Origin: Candidatus Roizmanbacteria bacterium RIFCSPHIGHO2_02_FULL_37_13b
GTDB lineage: Bacteria > Patescibacteriota > Microgenomatia > UBA1406 > HO2-37-13b
Assembly (NCBI GenBank): GCA_001789395.1
Contig: MFZK01000013.1
Location: 1 to 39,764, forward strand
Direction of reading: 5' to 3'
DNA: 39,764 nucleotides
This document shows positions 17,015-24,745 of this stretch, piece after piece. The notes below the pieces were generated by a model. The model searched no databases, was not told where the DNA came from, and saw nothing but the letters and a program-made list of their open reading frames with translations. The translations under genes were made by a program, and so were the position numbers. The first letter of the stretch is position 1, and every line of letters begins with the position of its first letter.

Positions 17015-18106
17015 TTATATCAAATGAATTTCTTTAGGAAATTTCGTCAGAACCTCTTGTAGTTGATTTTCCTTCATAAGTATCGTGTCTTCGATTCTTA
17101 AACCATATTTTTCAGGGAAATAGATACCGGGCTCAATCGTAAACACTTGATTTTTTGACAAAGTATCACAGCTAGACGAGGATATTTTTGGGTATTCATG
17201 GACTTGTAGACCTATACCATGACCGGTAGAGTGAGGAAAATTAGGAAGTCCATTTTTTTCCAGAGACTCCCGACAAAATTTATCAATCATTTTAGCCTCA
17301 GATAGTACAATTAATCGATTAATCGTACTTTTTTGAATTTCTAATAATTGCTGGTATACAGTGATAATTTCATCTTTTTGTTTTCCGATAAAAAAAATTC
17401 TCGTGATATCTGAACAATAATTTTGGTATTTAACTCCAAAATCAATTAAAACAACCGAATTTTTTTGGATTTTCCGGCTGCTTTGTTTTGTATTATAGTG
17501 GGGGGAAGCAGATCCACTATCTGAAGTTACGATAGGATAAAAAGCGGCTTCGGCGTTATGAAATTCGATAAGCTGAATAATCTTTTGAGCGATATTTTTT
17601 TCTGTTAATCCAGGTTTGATGATCAATGCGGCATCTTTTAAGACATCGTCCCCGATTTGACATGCTTGTTTGATTTTATCTATCTCGTCTTGATTCTTAT
17701 ATTTTCTGATGTTAACAATCAATCGATCGGTAGGAACTAAATTGACTAATTCCTTAAACCGCTCATATTCAGAATAGGTTAGATTGCCACTTTCAAAACC
17801 TATTTTTTCCAGTTTTTCCTTTTTGGCGATCATCTGCACATGCATCTGGATGGTTTTTTCTGGAGTGACAAGTTTTGTTTGTAAACTTTTAACTTTTAAC
17901 TTTTCACTTTTAACTTGATTAACGTATCTTCCATCTGTAAAAAAATAATTCTCATCTTTTGTTATCAAAATCCAAGACTCTCTTTCTTCAGGAGCCAATC
18001 CCTGAAAACCTGATAGATAGTAGATATTGTAAGGGTCAGAGATAAGTAAGCCGTCAAGATCAAGTTTGCTCATTTGATCTCTTATTTTTTGATTTTTTTC
18101 AACCAT
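17015..18106 (-). CDS. Xaa-Pro aminopeptidase/dipeptidase (M24 family)
   Basis: 363 residues. The N-terminal creatinase-like domain begins LDGLLISDPYNIYYLSGF. The C-terminal pita-bread domain carries all five dimetal ligands: VLIDFG (Asp), SDITR (Asp), HSTGHGIGLQVHE (His), FTIEPGIY (Glu) and GLRIEDT (Glu). It removes or cleaves next to proline in peptides in the cytoplasm, useful for recycling Pro-rich linkers or imported peptides. I prefer the ATG of MVEKNQK because TAAAAT (18114-18119) ends 7 bases upstream. A TTG ten codons earlier (18136) is also open. The gene is divergent from the UlaG-like hydrolase, with overlapping promoter regions. Confidence 0.9.
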   Translation of the reverse strand: MVEKNQKIRDQMSKLDLDGLLISDPYNIYYLSGFQGLAPEERESWILITKDENYFFTDGRYVNQVKSEKLKVKSLQTKLVTPEKTIQMHVQMIAKKEKLEKIGFESGNLTYSEYERFKELVNLVPTDRLIVNIRKYKNQDEIDKIKQACQIGDDVLKDAALIIKPGLTEKNIAQKIIQLIEFHNAEAAFYPIVTSDSGSASPHYNTKQSSRKIQKNSVVLIDFGVKYQNYCSDITRIFFIGKQKDEIITVYQQLLEIQKSTINRLIVLSEAKMIDKFCRESLEKNGLPNFPHSTGHGIGLQVHEYPKISSSSCDTLSKNQVFTIEPGIYFPEKYGLRIEDTILMKENQLQEVLTKFPKEIHLI

Positions 18107-18129
18107 TTCAGATATTTTATCATTTTGTT

Positions 18130-18158
18130 TTGACAACCCTGACTTGTTTTGCTATGCT
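18130..18158 (+). promoter_or_regulatory. Promoter of the hydrolase-dnaB operon
   Basis: TTGACA (18130-18135), 17-base spacer, TATGCT (18153-18158); 14 bases to the ATG at 18173. The same 60 bases hold the start region of the divergent M24 peptidase gene. Confidence 0.7.
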
Positions 18159-18172
18159 TATCTCACTTTTAT

Positions 18173-18820
18173 ATGGATATCAAATATCTCGGTCATTCCG
18201 CATTTTTATTAAAGGGTAAATCTGATTCAGTTGTTATGGATCCATTCGACAAGTCTACAGGACTTAAATTTCCTAACCTTGAAGCAGGTATTGTCACTGT
18301 ATCCCACGATCACCACGATCATAATGCAGCTTCTCAGATTCAAGGGAATCCATTGATTATTAATATTCCGGGTGAGTACGAGAAAAATGGTATTCGTATC
18401 ACGGGTTACGGCGTTTATCATGACGACAAAAGGGGAGAAGAGCGGGGTAAAAACACCCTTTTTAAAGTGGAAATTGATGGCGTCTCAATCTTACATTGTG
18501 GCGACCTGGGTCATACATTATTTGAAGAATTGACGGAAGAGATTAATGAAATTGACGTTTTGATGATACCTGTTGGTGGTTTTTATACCATCGATTCAAA
18601 GACTGCCTATACAGTGATAAAGTCTATAGAACCATCGGTGGTTATTCCAATGCATTATCGAACAGAAAAACACGACCCAAGTTTTTCATCTGTGGCGCCT
18701 CTTTCGGATTTCTTGAAACAGATGGAAATAAGCAATGTTGAGCCAGTGAAAAAGTTAACATTAAAACCTGGAGATTTTGGCGAAGAAATGAAAGTAGTTG
18801 TGATGGAAGTGTCCGCGTAA
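18173..18820 (+). CDS. Metallo-beta-lactamase-fold hydrolase (UlaG-like)
   Basis: 215 residues. It begins MDIKYLGHSAFLLKG and carries SHDHHDHN (the HxHxDH-type metal site), HCGDLGHT (metal Asp region) and VVIPMHYRT (last His). This is the small single-domain layout of UlaG-like/YtkL-type MBL hydrolases. Substrate unknown. I start at 18173, not at the TTG 24 bases upstream, because the -10 box lies in that interval. dnaB follows after 14 bases, so the two genes very likely share one transcript. Confidence 0.85.
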   Translation: MDIKYLGHSAFLLKGKSDSVVMDPFDKSTGLKFPNLEAGIVTVSHDHHDHNAASQIQGNPLIINIPGEYEKNGIRITGYGVYHDDKRGEERGKNTLFKVEIDGVSILHCGDLGHTLFEELTEEINEIDVLMIPVGGFYTIDSKTAYTVIKSIEPSVVIPMHYRTEKHDPSFSSVAPLSDFLKQMEISNVEPVKKLTLKPGDFGEEMKVVVMEVSA

Positions 18821-18834
18821 TTTGAAAAAATTCT

Positions 18835-21462
18835 ATGTCTGATCAAGATGGTTTTACAAAGCAATCCCTGAAGGTTCCTCCACATGATGTGAATGCCGAG
18901 AAATCGGTATTAGGTGCTATTCTTATTGATCCATCAGCTATGTCAATGGTTGCAGAGATTGTAAATCAAGATAATTTTTATGCCGAAGAACATCGATTGA
19001 TCTTTGGAGCTATGATTTCATTATTTGATCAGCATAATCCAGTTGATATTGTGACTCTCTCATCCGAACTAAAGAAAAAAGGCGATCTGAAAAAAATCGG
19101 GGGAACCGGTTATCTATCAGAACTTATCGATTCAACACCGACTTCAGCCTATGTTGAAAATTACGCTTCAATCGTCAAGAGTCAATATATTAAACGACAA
19201 ATGATTTCACTTTCATCACGCTTGATTGAAAAAGCATATGATGAAAAAGGCGATGTCAAAAAACTGCTGGATTCTACAGAAGCCGACATTTTTGCATTGT
19301 CGCAGGCATATTTACATCAAGATTTTATTGAGCTGAAAAATATCTTAGCTGAGAGTTTTGAGAGACTGGAGGAATTCACAAAAAAAGGTCATGGAGTCAG
19401 AGGCGTTCCAACAGGTTTTAAAGATTTGGATCATAGACTTGCCGGCATGCAAGATTCAAATCTATTGATTTTGGCAGCGCGACCAGCAATAGGAAAAACA
19501 TCACTGGCTTTAAATATTGCGCTGCATACAGCACTACATGAAAAGCAGCCAGTCGGCATATTTTCACTCGAGATGAGTAAGGAGGAGCTAGTCGATAGAC
19601 TTCTGGTCGGTCAGGCTGATATTGACGCATGGAAATTAAAGACCGGCCGATTGAGCGATGATGATTATAGTCATCTGACTCAGGCGATGGGAGAATTATC
19701 AGGAGCCCCGATCTATATAGATGACACACCAGGAGCGTCGATATTGGAAATGCGGACCAAAGCAAGAAAATTGAAAATTGAGAAAGGCTTGAGACTTTTG
19801 ATCGTCGATTATCTTCAACTCATTGATCCGGGACGAAGAATAGAAAACAGAGTCCAGGAGGTTTCTTTCATTTCACAGAACCTGAAAAACATATCAAGAG
19901 AATTAAGAATTCCGGTTCTGGCTCTATCTCAACTGTCACGGGCAATCGAACATCGGGGTGAAAAGAAGCCCCAATTGGCAGATCTTAGAGAGAGCGGATG
20001 TTTAACCGGTGACACCCTAATACCTCTGGTATTGACCGGAAAGCAGATCCCGATTTCCGATTTAGTTGGAAAAAATAATATTTGGGTCTGGAGTGTTGAC
20101 GAACGCTATCGAATTGTTGCCAAAAAAGCAGCTGTAGTTTATTACAGTGGTAAAAAACAAATCTATCAATTGAAATTTAGATCAGGAAGAACCATAAGAG
20201 CTTCCGCTAATCATAAATTTATGAAAGCAAGTAGATGGGTGCGTTTAGATGAAATGAAAGTCGGTGAAAAATATGCATTGCCTTTGCGCTATCCACACAA
20301 TCTAACGTCGAATAATGATTATAGCGATGATCTTTTAATCTTTTTGGCTCATATGGTAGGTGACGGGTGTTATGTTAGACATCAGCCGATTCACTACACG
20401 AGTTCTGATGTTGAAAACATAAACATTGTTAGAAATGCAGCAAAAAAATTATTTGACATTAATGGAAGGATAGTTTCTCAGGGTAATTGGTCTCACGTGT
20501 ATTTACCAAGTTCGTTCAGACTGGCACGTCGCAAATATCATCCTTGGCGACAGTGGCTTTTGTCAAATGGTTTAGATTTTGCTCATTCCTATGAAAAACA
20601 ATTACCAGAATCACTTTTTAATTGTTCTTCTTTACAAATTCAATTATTTTTGAAACACATCTGGGCGACAGATGGCTGTATCAGCTTAAAAAATAAAGCT
20701 ATCGCTGTTTATTATGCGACAACAAGTCAAAAACTTGCTATCCAAGTTCAACATTTACTACTTCGCGTCGGGATACAATCTACATTAAGAAAAGTTTTGC
20801 AGATTAAAGACGGCAGAAATTATCGGCCAAATTATCATATTGTCATTCAGGGAAAAACAAACCAAATGTTTTTTTTCCATAATATCGGTTGTTTCGGCAA
20901 AAGAGGAAAAATAATTAATAAATGTAAATCAATTTTGAATCAGATAAAAGAGAATCCCAATGTTGGCTGTCTTGACGATAGCGCCTGGAAAGAATTAGTT
21001 TTGCCAGCTAAAGAGGCAGTCGGCCTTTCTTGGAGAGGTTTAACTGTAGGATTGCAGACGTCATATTCAGGATCTTCATTATTTAAAAGTGGTATTGGTC
21101 CGTCTCGATTGCAGAAAATTGCCGATGTTACCCACAATGAGAAACTGCAAGATTTAGTCTCGGGTGATATTTATTGGGATGAACTTATAGCGATTGAAAA
21201 ACAACAAGAAGAAGATGTCTATGATATCACCGTACCTGAAACGCATAATTTCATTGCCAATGATATTGTTGTTCACAACTCGATTGAGCAAGATGCCGAT
21301 GTCGTCATGTTTTTATATCACGAAAAAGAATCGGAAGATATACTGGATGCGACAAAGCGCATGGTGAAATTATATATAGCCAAGCATCGAAACGGCCCGA
21401 CCGGTGAGTTTGATCTAATGTTTAGAGGCGATCGGGTGAAATTTTATTCTGTCGAGAAGTAA
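18835..21462 (+). CDS. dnaB: Replicative DNA helicase DnaB, interrupted by an intein
   Basis: 875 residues as translated; 448 after removal of the intein, the usual DnaB size. The N-terminal domain starts at VPPHDVNAEKSVLGAIL. Walker A is AARPAIGKTS (about residue 215), Walker B is LLIVDYLQLI, and the C-terminal extein resumes SIEQDADVVMFLY. DnaB is the hexameric helicase that unwinds DNA ahead of the replisome. The intein (residues 389-815) sits in RESG/SIEQ, the same site as the known Synechocystis and Rhodothermus DnaB inteins. Splicing is needed to form a working helicase. It is the second gene of an operon with the UlaG-like hydrolase. Confidence 0.97.
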   Translation: MSDQDGFTKQSLKVPPHDVNAEKSVLGAILIDPSAMSMVAEIVNQDNFYAEEHRLIFGAMISLFDQHNPVDIVTLSSELKKKGDLKKIGGTGYLSELIDSTPTSAYVENYASIVKSQYIKRQMISLSSRLIEKAYDEKGDVKKLLDSTEADIFALSQAYLHQDFIELKNILAESFERLEEFTKKGHGVRGVPTGFKDLDHRLAGMQDSNLLILAARPAIGKTSLALNIALHTALHEKQPVGIFSLEMSKEELVDRLLVGQADIDAWKLKTGRLSDDDYSHLTQAMGELSGAPIYIDDTPGASILEMRTKARKLKIEKGLRLLIVDYLQLIDPGRRIENRVQEVSFISQNLKNISRELRIPVLALSQLSRAIEHRGEKKPQLADLRESGCLTGDTLIPLVLTGKQIPISDLVGKNNIWVWSVDERYRIVAKKAAVVYYSGKKQIYQLKFRSGRTIRASANHKFMKASRWVRLDEMKVGEKYALPLRYPHNLTSNNDYSDDLLIFLAHMVGDGCYVRHQPIHYTSSDVENINIVRNAAKKLFDINGRIVSQGNWSHVYLPSSFRLARRKYHPWRQWLLSNGLDFAHSYEKQLPESLFNCSSLQIQLFLKHIWATDGCISLKNKAIAVYYATTSQKLAIQVQHLLLRVGIQSTLRKVLQIKDGRNYRPNYHIVIQGKTNQMFFFHNIGCFGKRGKIINKCKSILNQIKENPNVGCLDDSAWKELVLPAKEAVGLSWRGLTVGLQTSYSGSSLFKSGIGPSRLQKIADVTHNEKLQDLVSGDIYWDELIAIEKQQEEDVYDITVPETHNFIANDIVVHNSIEQDADVVMFLYHEKESEDILDATKRMVKLYIAKHRNGPTGEFDLMFRGDRVKFYSVEK
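19999..21279 (+). mobile_element. DnaB intein with LAGLIDADG homing endonuclease
   Basis: 427-residue intein. It starts with Cys389 (CLTGDTL), block B is GRTIRASANHKF, and it ends DIVVHN815 before Ser816. All residues for splicing are present: Cys1, block-B His, the penultimate His, the terminal Asn and a +1 Ser. The middle holds two dodecapeptide-like blocks, FLAHMVGDGCY and FLKHIWATDGCI, each keeping the acidic residue. The endonuclease could therefore still be active. Confidence 0.95.
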
Positions 21463-21504
21463 TCTCGAGAGTTACTTAGCTTTGAACCATCGGATTATTT
21501 TGTC

Positions 21505-21552
21505 ATCCTGAATTTAGTTCAGGATCTATGTCATTCCCGCGAAAGCGGGAAT
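21505..21552. repeat. Two tandem hairpin repeats (possible bidirectional terminator)
   Basis: Hairpin one has arms ATCCTGAA and TTCAGGAT. Hairpin two has arms ATTCCCGC and GCGGGAAT. They lie between the convergent ends of dnaB and the membrane methyltransferase. The second type recurs at 39045-39110. Confidence 0.7.
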
Positions 21553-22116
21553 CTATATAATGTAGATAAATATCTGATGATAACCGGATAAGATTTTATT
21601 CACTGACCAACCTTTCAAAGGATACATATAGGAGACAATCCGGGTTCCTGCAGGCAGTTTATCCAGTTGTGGTTTCAAACGGTGCAAGGCCTCGCGACCG
21701 ACATAGAGGTAGAGAGTAGAGGATTGAGGGTTGAGGGCAGAATAAGATAAAAGCATTTTATTAAAATTCATTTTAAAAATATCACCTCGGATAATATAAA
21801 TATTTCTTTTATTAGGGTGAAAAAGACATTTAAGATGCATGATCAGTAAGAGAAGTGGGTGAATTTCGATGGCGATAAATTTTGTTTTTAATTTTTGCCG
21901 ATATGCCTTTAGTGCCGTAGGGAAAATCACGGTTCCGGTACCAGCGCCAAGATCGATAATCGCAGAATTTGACGGGTCGTTTAGTAGCACATCAATAATT
22001 AAGTTAATATCTTTCTTATTGGTAGGAAAATAGGGGATAGGGGAGAACCGACGACTTGTAAAAGACCACAAAATGCAAAGCAAAATTACTAGAATAATAA
22101 TTATATTTAGCGCCAT
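21553..22116 (-). CDS. Membrane-anchored class I methyltransferase-like protein
   Basis: 187 residues. An N-terminal membrane helix (about 3-20) is followed by a Rossmann-type SAM-binding start, AIIDLGAGTGTVIFPTA, then FIAIEIHPLLL (acidic loop after beta 2) and IYIIRGDIF. The segment LYLYVGREALHRLKPQL fits the later strand region. A DOT1-like or methyltransferase-small protein with an N-terminal anchor is the best description; the substrate is unknown. It is shorter than most free methyltransferases, with a compressed C-terminal half. Its TAG stop touches the hairpin repeat at 21552. Confidence 0.7.
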   Translation of the reverse strand: MALNIIIILVILLCILWSFTSRRFSPIPYFPTNKKDINLIIDVLLNDPSNSAIIDLGAGTGTVIFPTALKAYRQKLKTKFIAIEIHPLLLLIMHLKCLFHPNKRNIYIIRGDIFKMNFNKMLLSYSALNPQSSTLYLYVGREALHRLKPQLDKLPAGTRIVSYMYPLKGWSVNKILSGYHQIFIYII

Positions 22117-22139
22117 AATTCAACAAAAAAGCCTACTTC

Positions 22140-22160
22140 TATCAACCTCCGAGGTTGATA
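22140..22160. repeat. REP-1 palindrome, copy 4
   Basis: Arms TATCAACCTC and GAGGTTGATA around C (the other copies have G). Lies between the membrane methyltransferase and the MFS gene, with no RAYT beside it. Confidence 0.9.
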
Positions 22161-22169
22161 ATGGACCCC

Positions 22170-23327
22170 TCAGATCTCTCTTTTCGAATCTTCAACAAAA
22201 ATTAACATTCCTCCGGCGACGATTGTCAAAATAAGAGAAAAATAGAGCGGTGCATGTATTCCGACTTTATCCCAAAGCAAACCGGCAAAAAAAGAAGCAG
22301 GAAATGAAGAAAGTCCAACGACCATCTGATAACCTCCCATTATGCTGGCTTTTTTATCGACAGGACTAAGCTCAGAAATGAAAGTTCTGCTTGATGTGTC
22401 CATCGAAGCCAAATGCAATCCATAAAAAATAAAACTGAAGATTATTGCTGTATTATTTTTTCCAAAAATTAGTGTCATTAGAGTGAGAGCCCAAAGGACG
22501 AACGAGAGCATCAAAATCGGTTGCCTGCCAATTCGGTCTGTTAACTTTCCAAAATAAAGAGAAGTCACCGAAGCAACTAAAGTAAAAACAAGATACAAGA
22601 GTGGTAAAGTAATAATTCTAAATCCATATTTTTGAGCATAGATTAATAAAAATGAATAACTAAATGAACCAAGGGAAAATATCGTTGAAAGTAAAAACAC
22701 CAGTTTTAAATTTTTACTAATTAATTTAAAACTCAAGCCTTTATAAATTCGAGTTTCGGATTTTGTGCTCTCTTTAATTTTTTTTACAATCAAATAAACG
22801 GCTATAAGTGATGGTATGGCAGCTAAGAAAAAAAGTTTTCTGTATCCTAAAATTGGTAATAAAATTAAAGACAGAATAATTCCGGATACTGCCCCAAAAT
22901 TGTCATAAGTCCGTAAAAGTCCGAAGTTTCTACCACGATTTTCATGGGTGGACAATTCGGCGACAATAGCATCACGTGGAGCAGATCGGATCTTACCGGA
23001 GCGGTCTAAAATCCTGAAAGGGATGATCATAGTCCACGTTGAAGAAATGGTATATCCTATGCGGGAAATAAAGGCAAAGAGATAACCAGTCCAGATAAAA
23101 ATTTTCCGTTTTTTAAATCGGTCTGATAAATAACCGGATACAGCTGAAGATATAGATACAAAAGCTATGCCGATTCCGTCTACAAAACCAAGTACCGCCA
23201 TATTGGCTCCTAAAACACTAGTCAAAAATATTGGCCAAACAGGTGCAATCATATCAGAACCCATGTCATTTAAAAAAGAGGCGAGAGAGAGATGTTTGAG
23301 TGTCTTGTTTGAATTTTCGTCTGACAT
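22170..23327 (-). CDS. MFS transporter
   Basis: 385 residues, about twelve hydrophobic helices. The MFS loop 2-3 signature is GYLSDRFKKRK, repeated in weaker form after helix 8 (FGKLTDRIGRQ). RILDRSGKIRSAPRDA in the helix 4-5 region is typical of a subgroup of MFS_1 proteins. It moves a small solute across the cytoplasmic membrane by ion coupling. Drug or metabolite efflux is the commonest role for this subgroup, but the substrate cannot be told from sequence. No clear partner gene. Confidence 0.9.
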   Translation of the reverse strand: MSDENSNKTLKHLSLASFLNDMGSDMIAPVWPIFLTSVLGANMAVLGFVDGIGIAFVSISSAVSGYLSDRFKKRKIFIWTGYLFAFISRIGYTISSTWTMIIPFRILDRSGKIRSAPRDAIVAELSTHENRGRNFGLLRTYDNFGAVSGIILSLILLPILGYRKLFFLAAIPSLIAVYLIVKKIKESTKSETRIYKGLSFKLISKNLKLVFLLSTIFSLGSFSYSFLLIYAQKYGFRIITLPLLYLVFTLVASVTSLYFGKLTDRIGRQPILMLSFVLWALTLMTLIFGKNNTAIIFSFIFYGLHLASMDTSSRTFISELSPVDKKASIMGGYQMVVGLSSFPASFFAGLLWDKVGIHAPLYFSLILTIVAGGMLIFVEDSKREI

Positions 23328-23393
23328 TTTTTTATACTTTAAGAAATTATTATAGATTTTTTTTTTAGTTTTATCTATAAATATAATTTATAG

Positions 23394-23399
23394 TATAAT
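23394..23399 (+). promoter_or_regulatory. -10 box of the LysM gene
   Basis: TATAAT, 7 bases before the ATG at 23407; weak -35. Leaderless pattern. Confidence 0.5.
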
Positions 23400-23406
23400 A
23401 AATACT

Positions 23407-23970
23407 ATGAGTCGACCAGATCGGGGGCCACATGAAGCTCCCTATGAAGCCACAACCAATTGGGGAAGAGTTGGATGCGTTGGTGTTATTGGTTTAGCAG
23501 CAATAGTAGCTGCTGGTGGTTTATTTATAGCCAGCTTAGGAAGGGGAGGAAGTCCAGTTGGTCCAACTTCATCTCCCGATGGTGGACAGACACCAATAGG
23601 TGCTGCTTGCGTACCTGTAGGATCTGATGGACTTTTAGCCGCTAAGGTTCGACTTGGTGTCATGCCGGCGAGACTTGAATATCCAGGAGGAGGAGTAATA
23701 GATTTTTGTAACGTTGGGGATATGAGATCTTATAACAATGTCCCTAAAGGAGCCCGGTTGTGTCGAAGCACTCGAGATTGTACTGGCTCCGCTCCTAAAG
23801 CTCCTAAGGGATGTGACGATTCTGTTACAGTGCAAAAAGGCGATACTCCATATGGCCTAGCACAATCACAGGGGACGACACTCGATGGTTTAGCTGATTG
23901 TAATCCCACAATATCAGAACGAATTAAAGACGGAGATATTCGTGCCGGCGAAGTACTCAATGCTCCATAG
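23407..23970 (+). CDS. Single-pass membrane protein with C-terminal LysM domain
   Basis: 187 residues. A short cytoplasmic N-terminus leads into a membrane helix (about 23-43). A Gly/Pro/Ser linker and a Cys-containing middle part follow (about six cysteines, 68-134), then a LysM module at about 139-187: VTVQKGDTPYGLAQSQGTTL, then LADCNPTI and IRAGEVL. LysM binds N-acetylglucosamine in peptidoglycan, so the protein probably tethers the membrane to the wall. GC content is visibly higher than in its neighbours. The helix has no cleavage-type end, so it is likely an anchor. Eight bases separate its stop from the end of the opposing tRNA-Leu. Confidence 0.75.
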   Translation: MSRPDRGPHEAPYEATTNWGRVGCVGVIGLAAIVAAGGLFIASLGRGGSPVGPTSSPDGGQTPIGAACVPVGSDGLLAAKVRLGVMPARLEYPGGGVIDFCNVGDMRSYNNVPKGARLCRSTRDCTGSAPKAPKGCDDSVTVQKGDTPYGLAQSQGTTLDGLADCNPTISERIKDGDIRAGEVLNAP

Positions 23971-23978
23971 GATCACTG

Positions 23979-24061
23979 TACCAGAGGAGGGAATCGAACC
24001 CTCACGAGGTTGCCCTCACCAGTTTTTGAGACTGGTCTGTCTACCGTTCCAGCACTCTGGC
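23979..24061 (-). tRNA. tRNA-Leu (anticodon CAA)
   Basis: Cloverleaf on the minus strand. The acceptor GCCAGAG/CTCTGGT has a G-U at the first pair. The anticodon stem CCAGT/ACTGG has loop CTCAAAA (anticodon CAA). There is a long class II variable arm and a T-loop GGTTCGATTCC. The discriminator is A and no CCA is encoded. A TATAAT lies 10 bases upstream. Confidence 0.95.
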
Positions 24062-24094
24062 TATAAATTCCATTATACCAAAAGAGTGTGAGGC

Positions 24095-24156
24095 AAAAAA
24101 AATCCGTGGTTTTTTTCCTTTGATTATTTAGCAAAGGTTGCCCACGGATTTTTTTT
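24095..24156. terminator. Bidirectional intrinsic terminator with inner hairpin
   Basis: Arms TCCGTGG (24103-24109) and CCACGGA (24142-24148) are flanked by A8 on the left and T8 on the right, so it can stop RNA polymerase in both directions. An inner hairpin CCTTTG/CAAAGG fills the loop. Confidence 0.8.
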
Positions 24157-24290
24157 GGTTTACAGAAACTTAAAATTTATTTAGGGAGGTATTGATGAAA
24201 GGTAAGGACCTTTGGCTTTATCCCTAAAGTTATTTAAGCGTTCTTTCAAGATATATTTATTCATATGTATTTAAAGGTACTTTCTGAGAT

Positions 24291-24331
24291 CCTTCGTTTT
24301 CGTTCAGGGTGATCCTGAGCGAAGTCGAAGG
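24291..24331. repeat. CCTTCG...CGAAGG palindromic repeat
   Basis: Imperfect palindrome of the CCTGAGCGAAGTCGAAGG type common in many bacterial genomes. It lies inside the candidate RNA at 24095-24457. Confidence 0.6.
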
Positions 24332-24462
24332 AAACTTTTAATTTATGGGTTTCAGCGCCTGCAGCTTCAATAATATATATATCGACTGCGTGCGCGAAAA
24401 ATTTTTATTGACGCGTCGGTTTTTACATTTCTAGAAAATGTAAAAATTAAACCCATAATATC

Positions 24463-24492
24463 ATCATATACATACTATAAGTTACTTGTCAA
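24463..24492 (-). promoter_or_regulatory. Promoter of the candidate 360-nt RNA
   Basis: TTGACA (24487-24492), 18-base spacer, TATGAT (24463-24468). The -35 overlaps TTGTCA (24486-24491) on the plus strand, which could serve the divergent structured RNA. Confidence 0.6.
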
Positions 24493-24526
24493 GAGGCAAA
24501 TTTATTTACCGTTAATTTTCACAAAT

Positions 24527-24611
24527 TTACCTCGCACCCGACATAAACCGCTCTTTGAGCCGCAGTAGAGATCTACTAAGGCGAAAAGAAAGGTTAGTCG
24601 GGAAGGGGTAA
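24527..24611 (+). ncRNA. Candidate compact structured RNA (multi-helix junction)
   Basis: An unusually regular fold can be drawn by hand. Outer stem TTACC/GGTAA; stem CCCGAC (24537-24542)/GTCGGG (24597-24602); stem AACC/GGTT; hairpin GCTC-TTT-GAGC; hairpin CGC-AGTAG-AGAT-CTACT with GCG closing. It is GC-rich inside a very AT-rich stretch. The strand is uncertain, because the complement folds equally. It ends 135 bases before the Tat-signal gene, but that gene has its own promoter, so a riboswitch role is not clear. Confidence 0.4.
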
Positions 24612-24709
24612 TTGAGTATAAAATCAATTTACTATAAAAAAGTTATACAAAGCTTGTAGTTTATATTATTAATACAATCTCTATAGGTCATCTAATAAAA
24701 TAATTCTGA

Positions 24710-24738
24710 TTGATTAATAAATAAAATATTGATATCCT
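24710..24738 (+). promoter_or_regulatory. Promoter of the Tat-signal gene
   Basis: TTGATT (24710-24715), 17-base spacer, TATCCT (24733-24738), 7 bases to the ATG. Leaderless pattern. Confidence 0.6.
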
Positions 24739-24745
24739 GCTTTAT

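Larger units (their letters stand above)
24095..24457 (-). ncRNA. Candidate structured non-coding RNA of about 360 nt
   Basis: Bounded on the minus strand by a promoter (TTGACA 24487-24492, 18 bases, TATGAT 24463-24468) and the terminator at 24095-24156. Inside are several helices. TTATGGGTTT pairs with AAACCCATAA about 100 bases later. TTTTTACATTT/AAATGTAAAAA forms an 11-bp hairpin. TTTAGGGA/TCCCTAAA encloses AAAGGT/ACCTTT. A CCTTCG...CGAAGG repeat hairpin (24291-24331) also lies within it. No tmRNA, RNase P or SRP RNA signature was found. A 29-codon leaderless ORF at its 5' end is possible but unconvincing. Confidence 0.45.

Noticed and set aside
24095-24457. tmRNA or RNase P RNA
   Set aside because: Size fits, but there is no tRNA-like end with TTCGA and CCA, no tag frame with the usual start, and no GAGGAAAGTCC or ACAGAA block.
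24537-24611. Fluoride (crcB) riboswitch
   Set aside because: The segment ATAAACCGCTCTTTGAGC looks like part of the crcB motif, but the 5' GATG-containing hairpin and its pseudoknot partner are missing, and the downstream gene is not a fluoride exporter.
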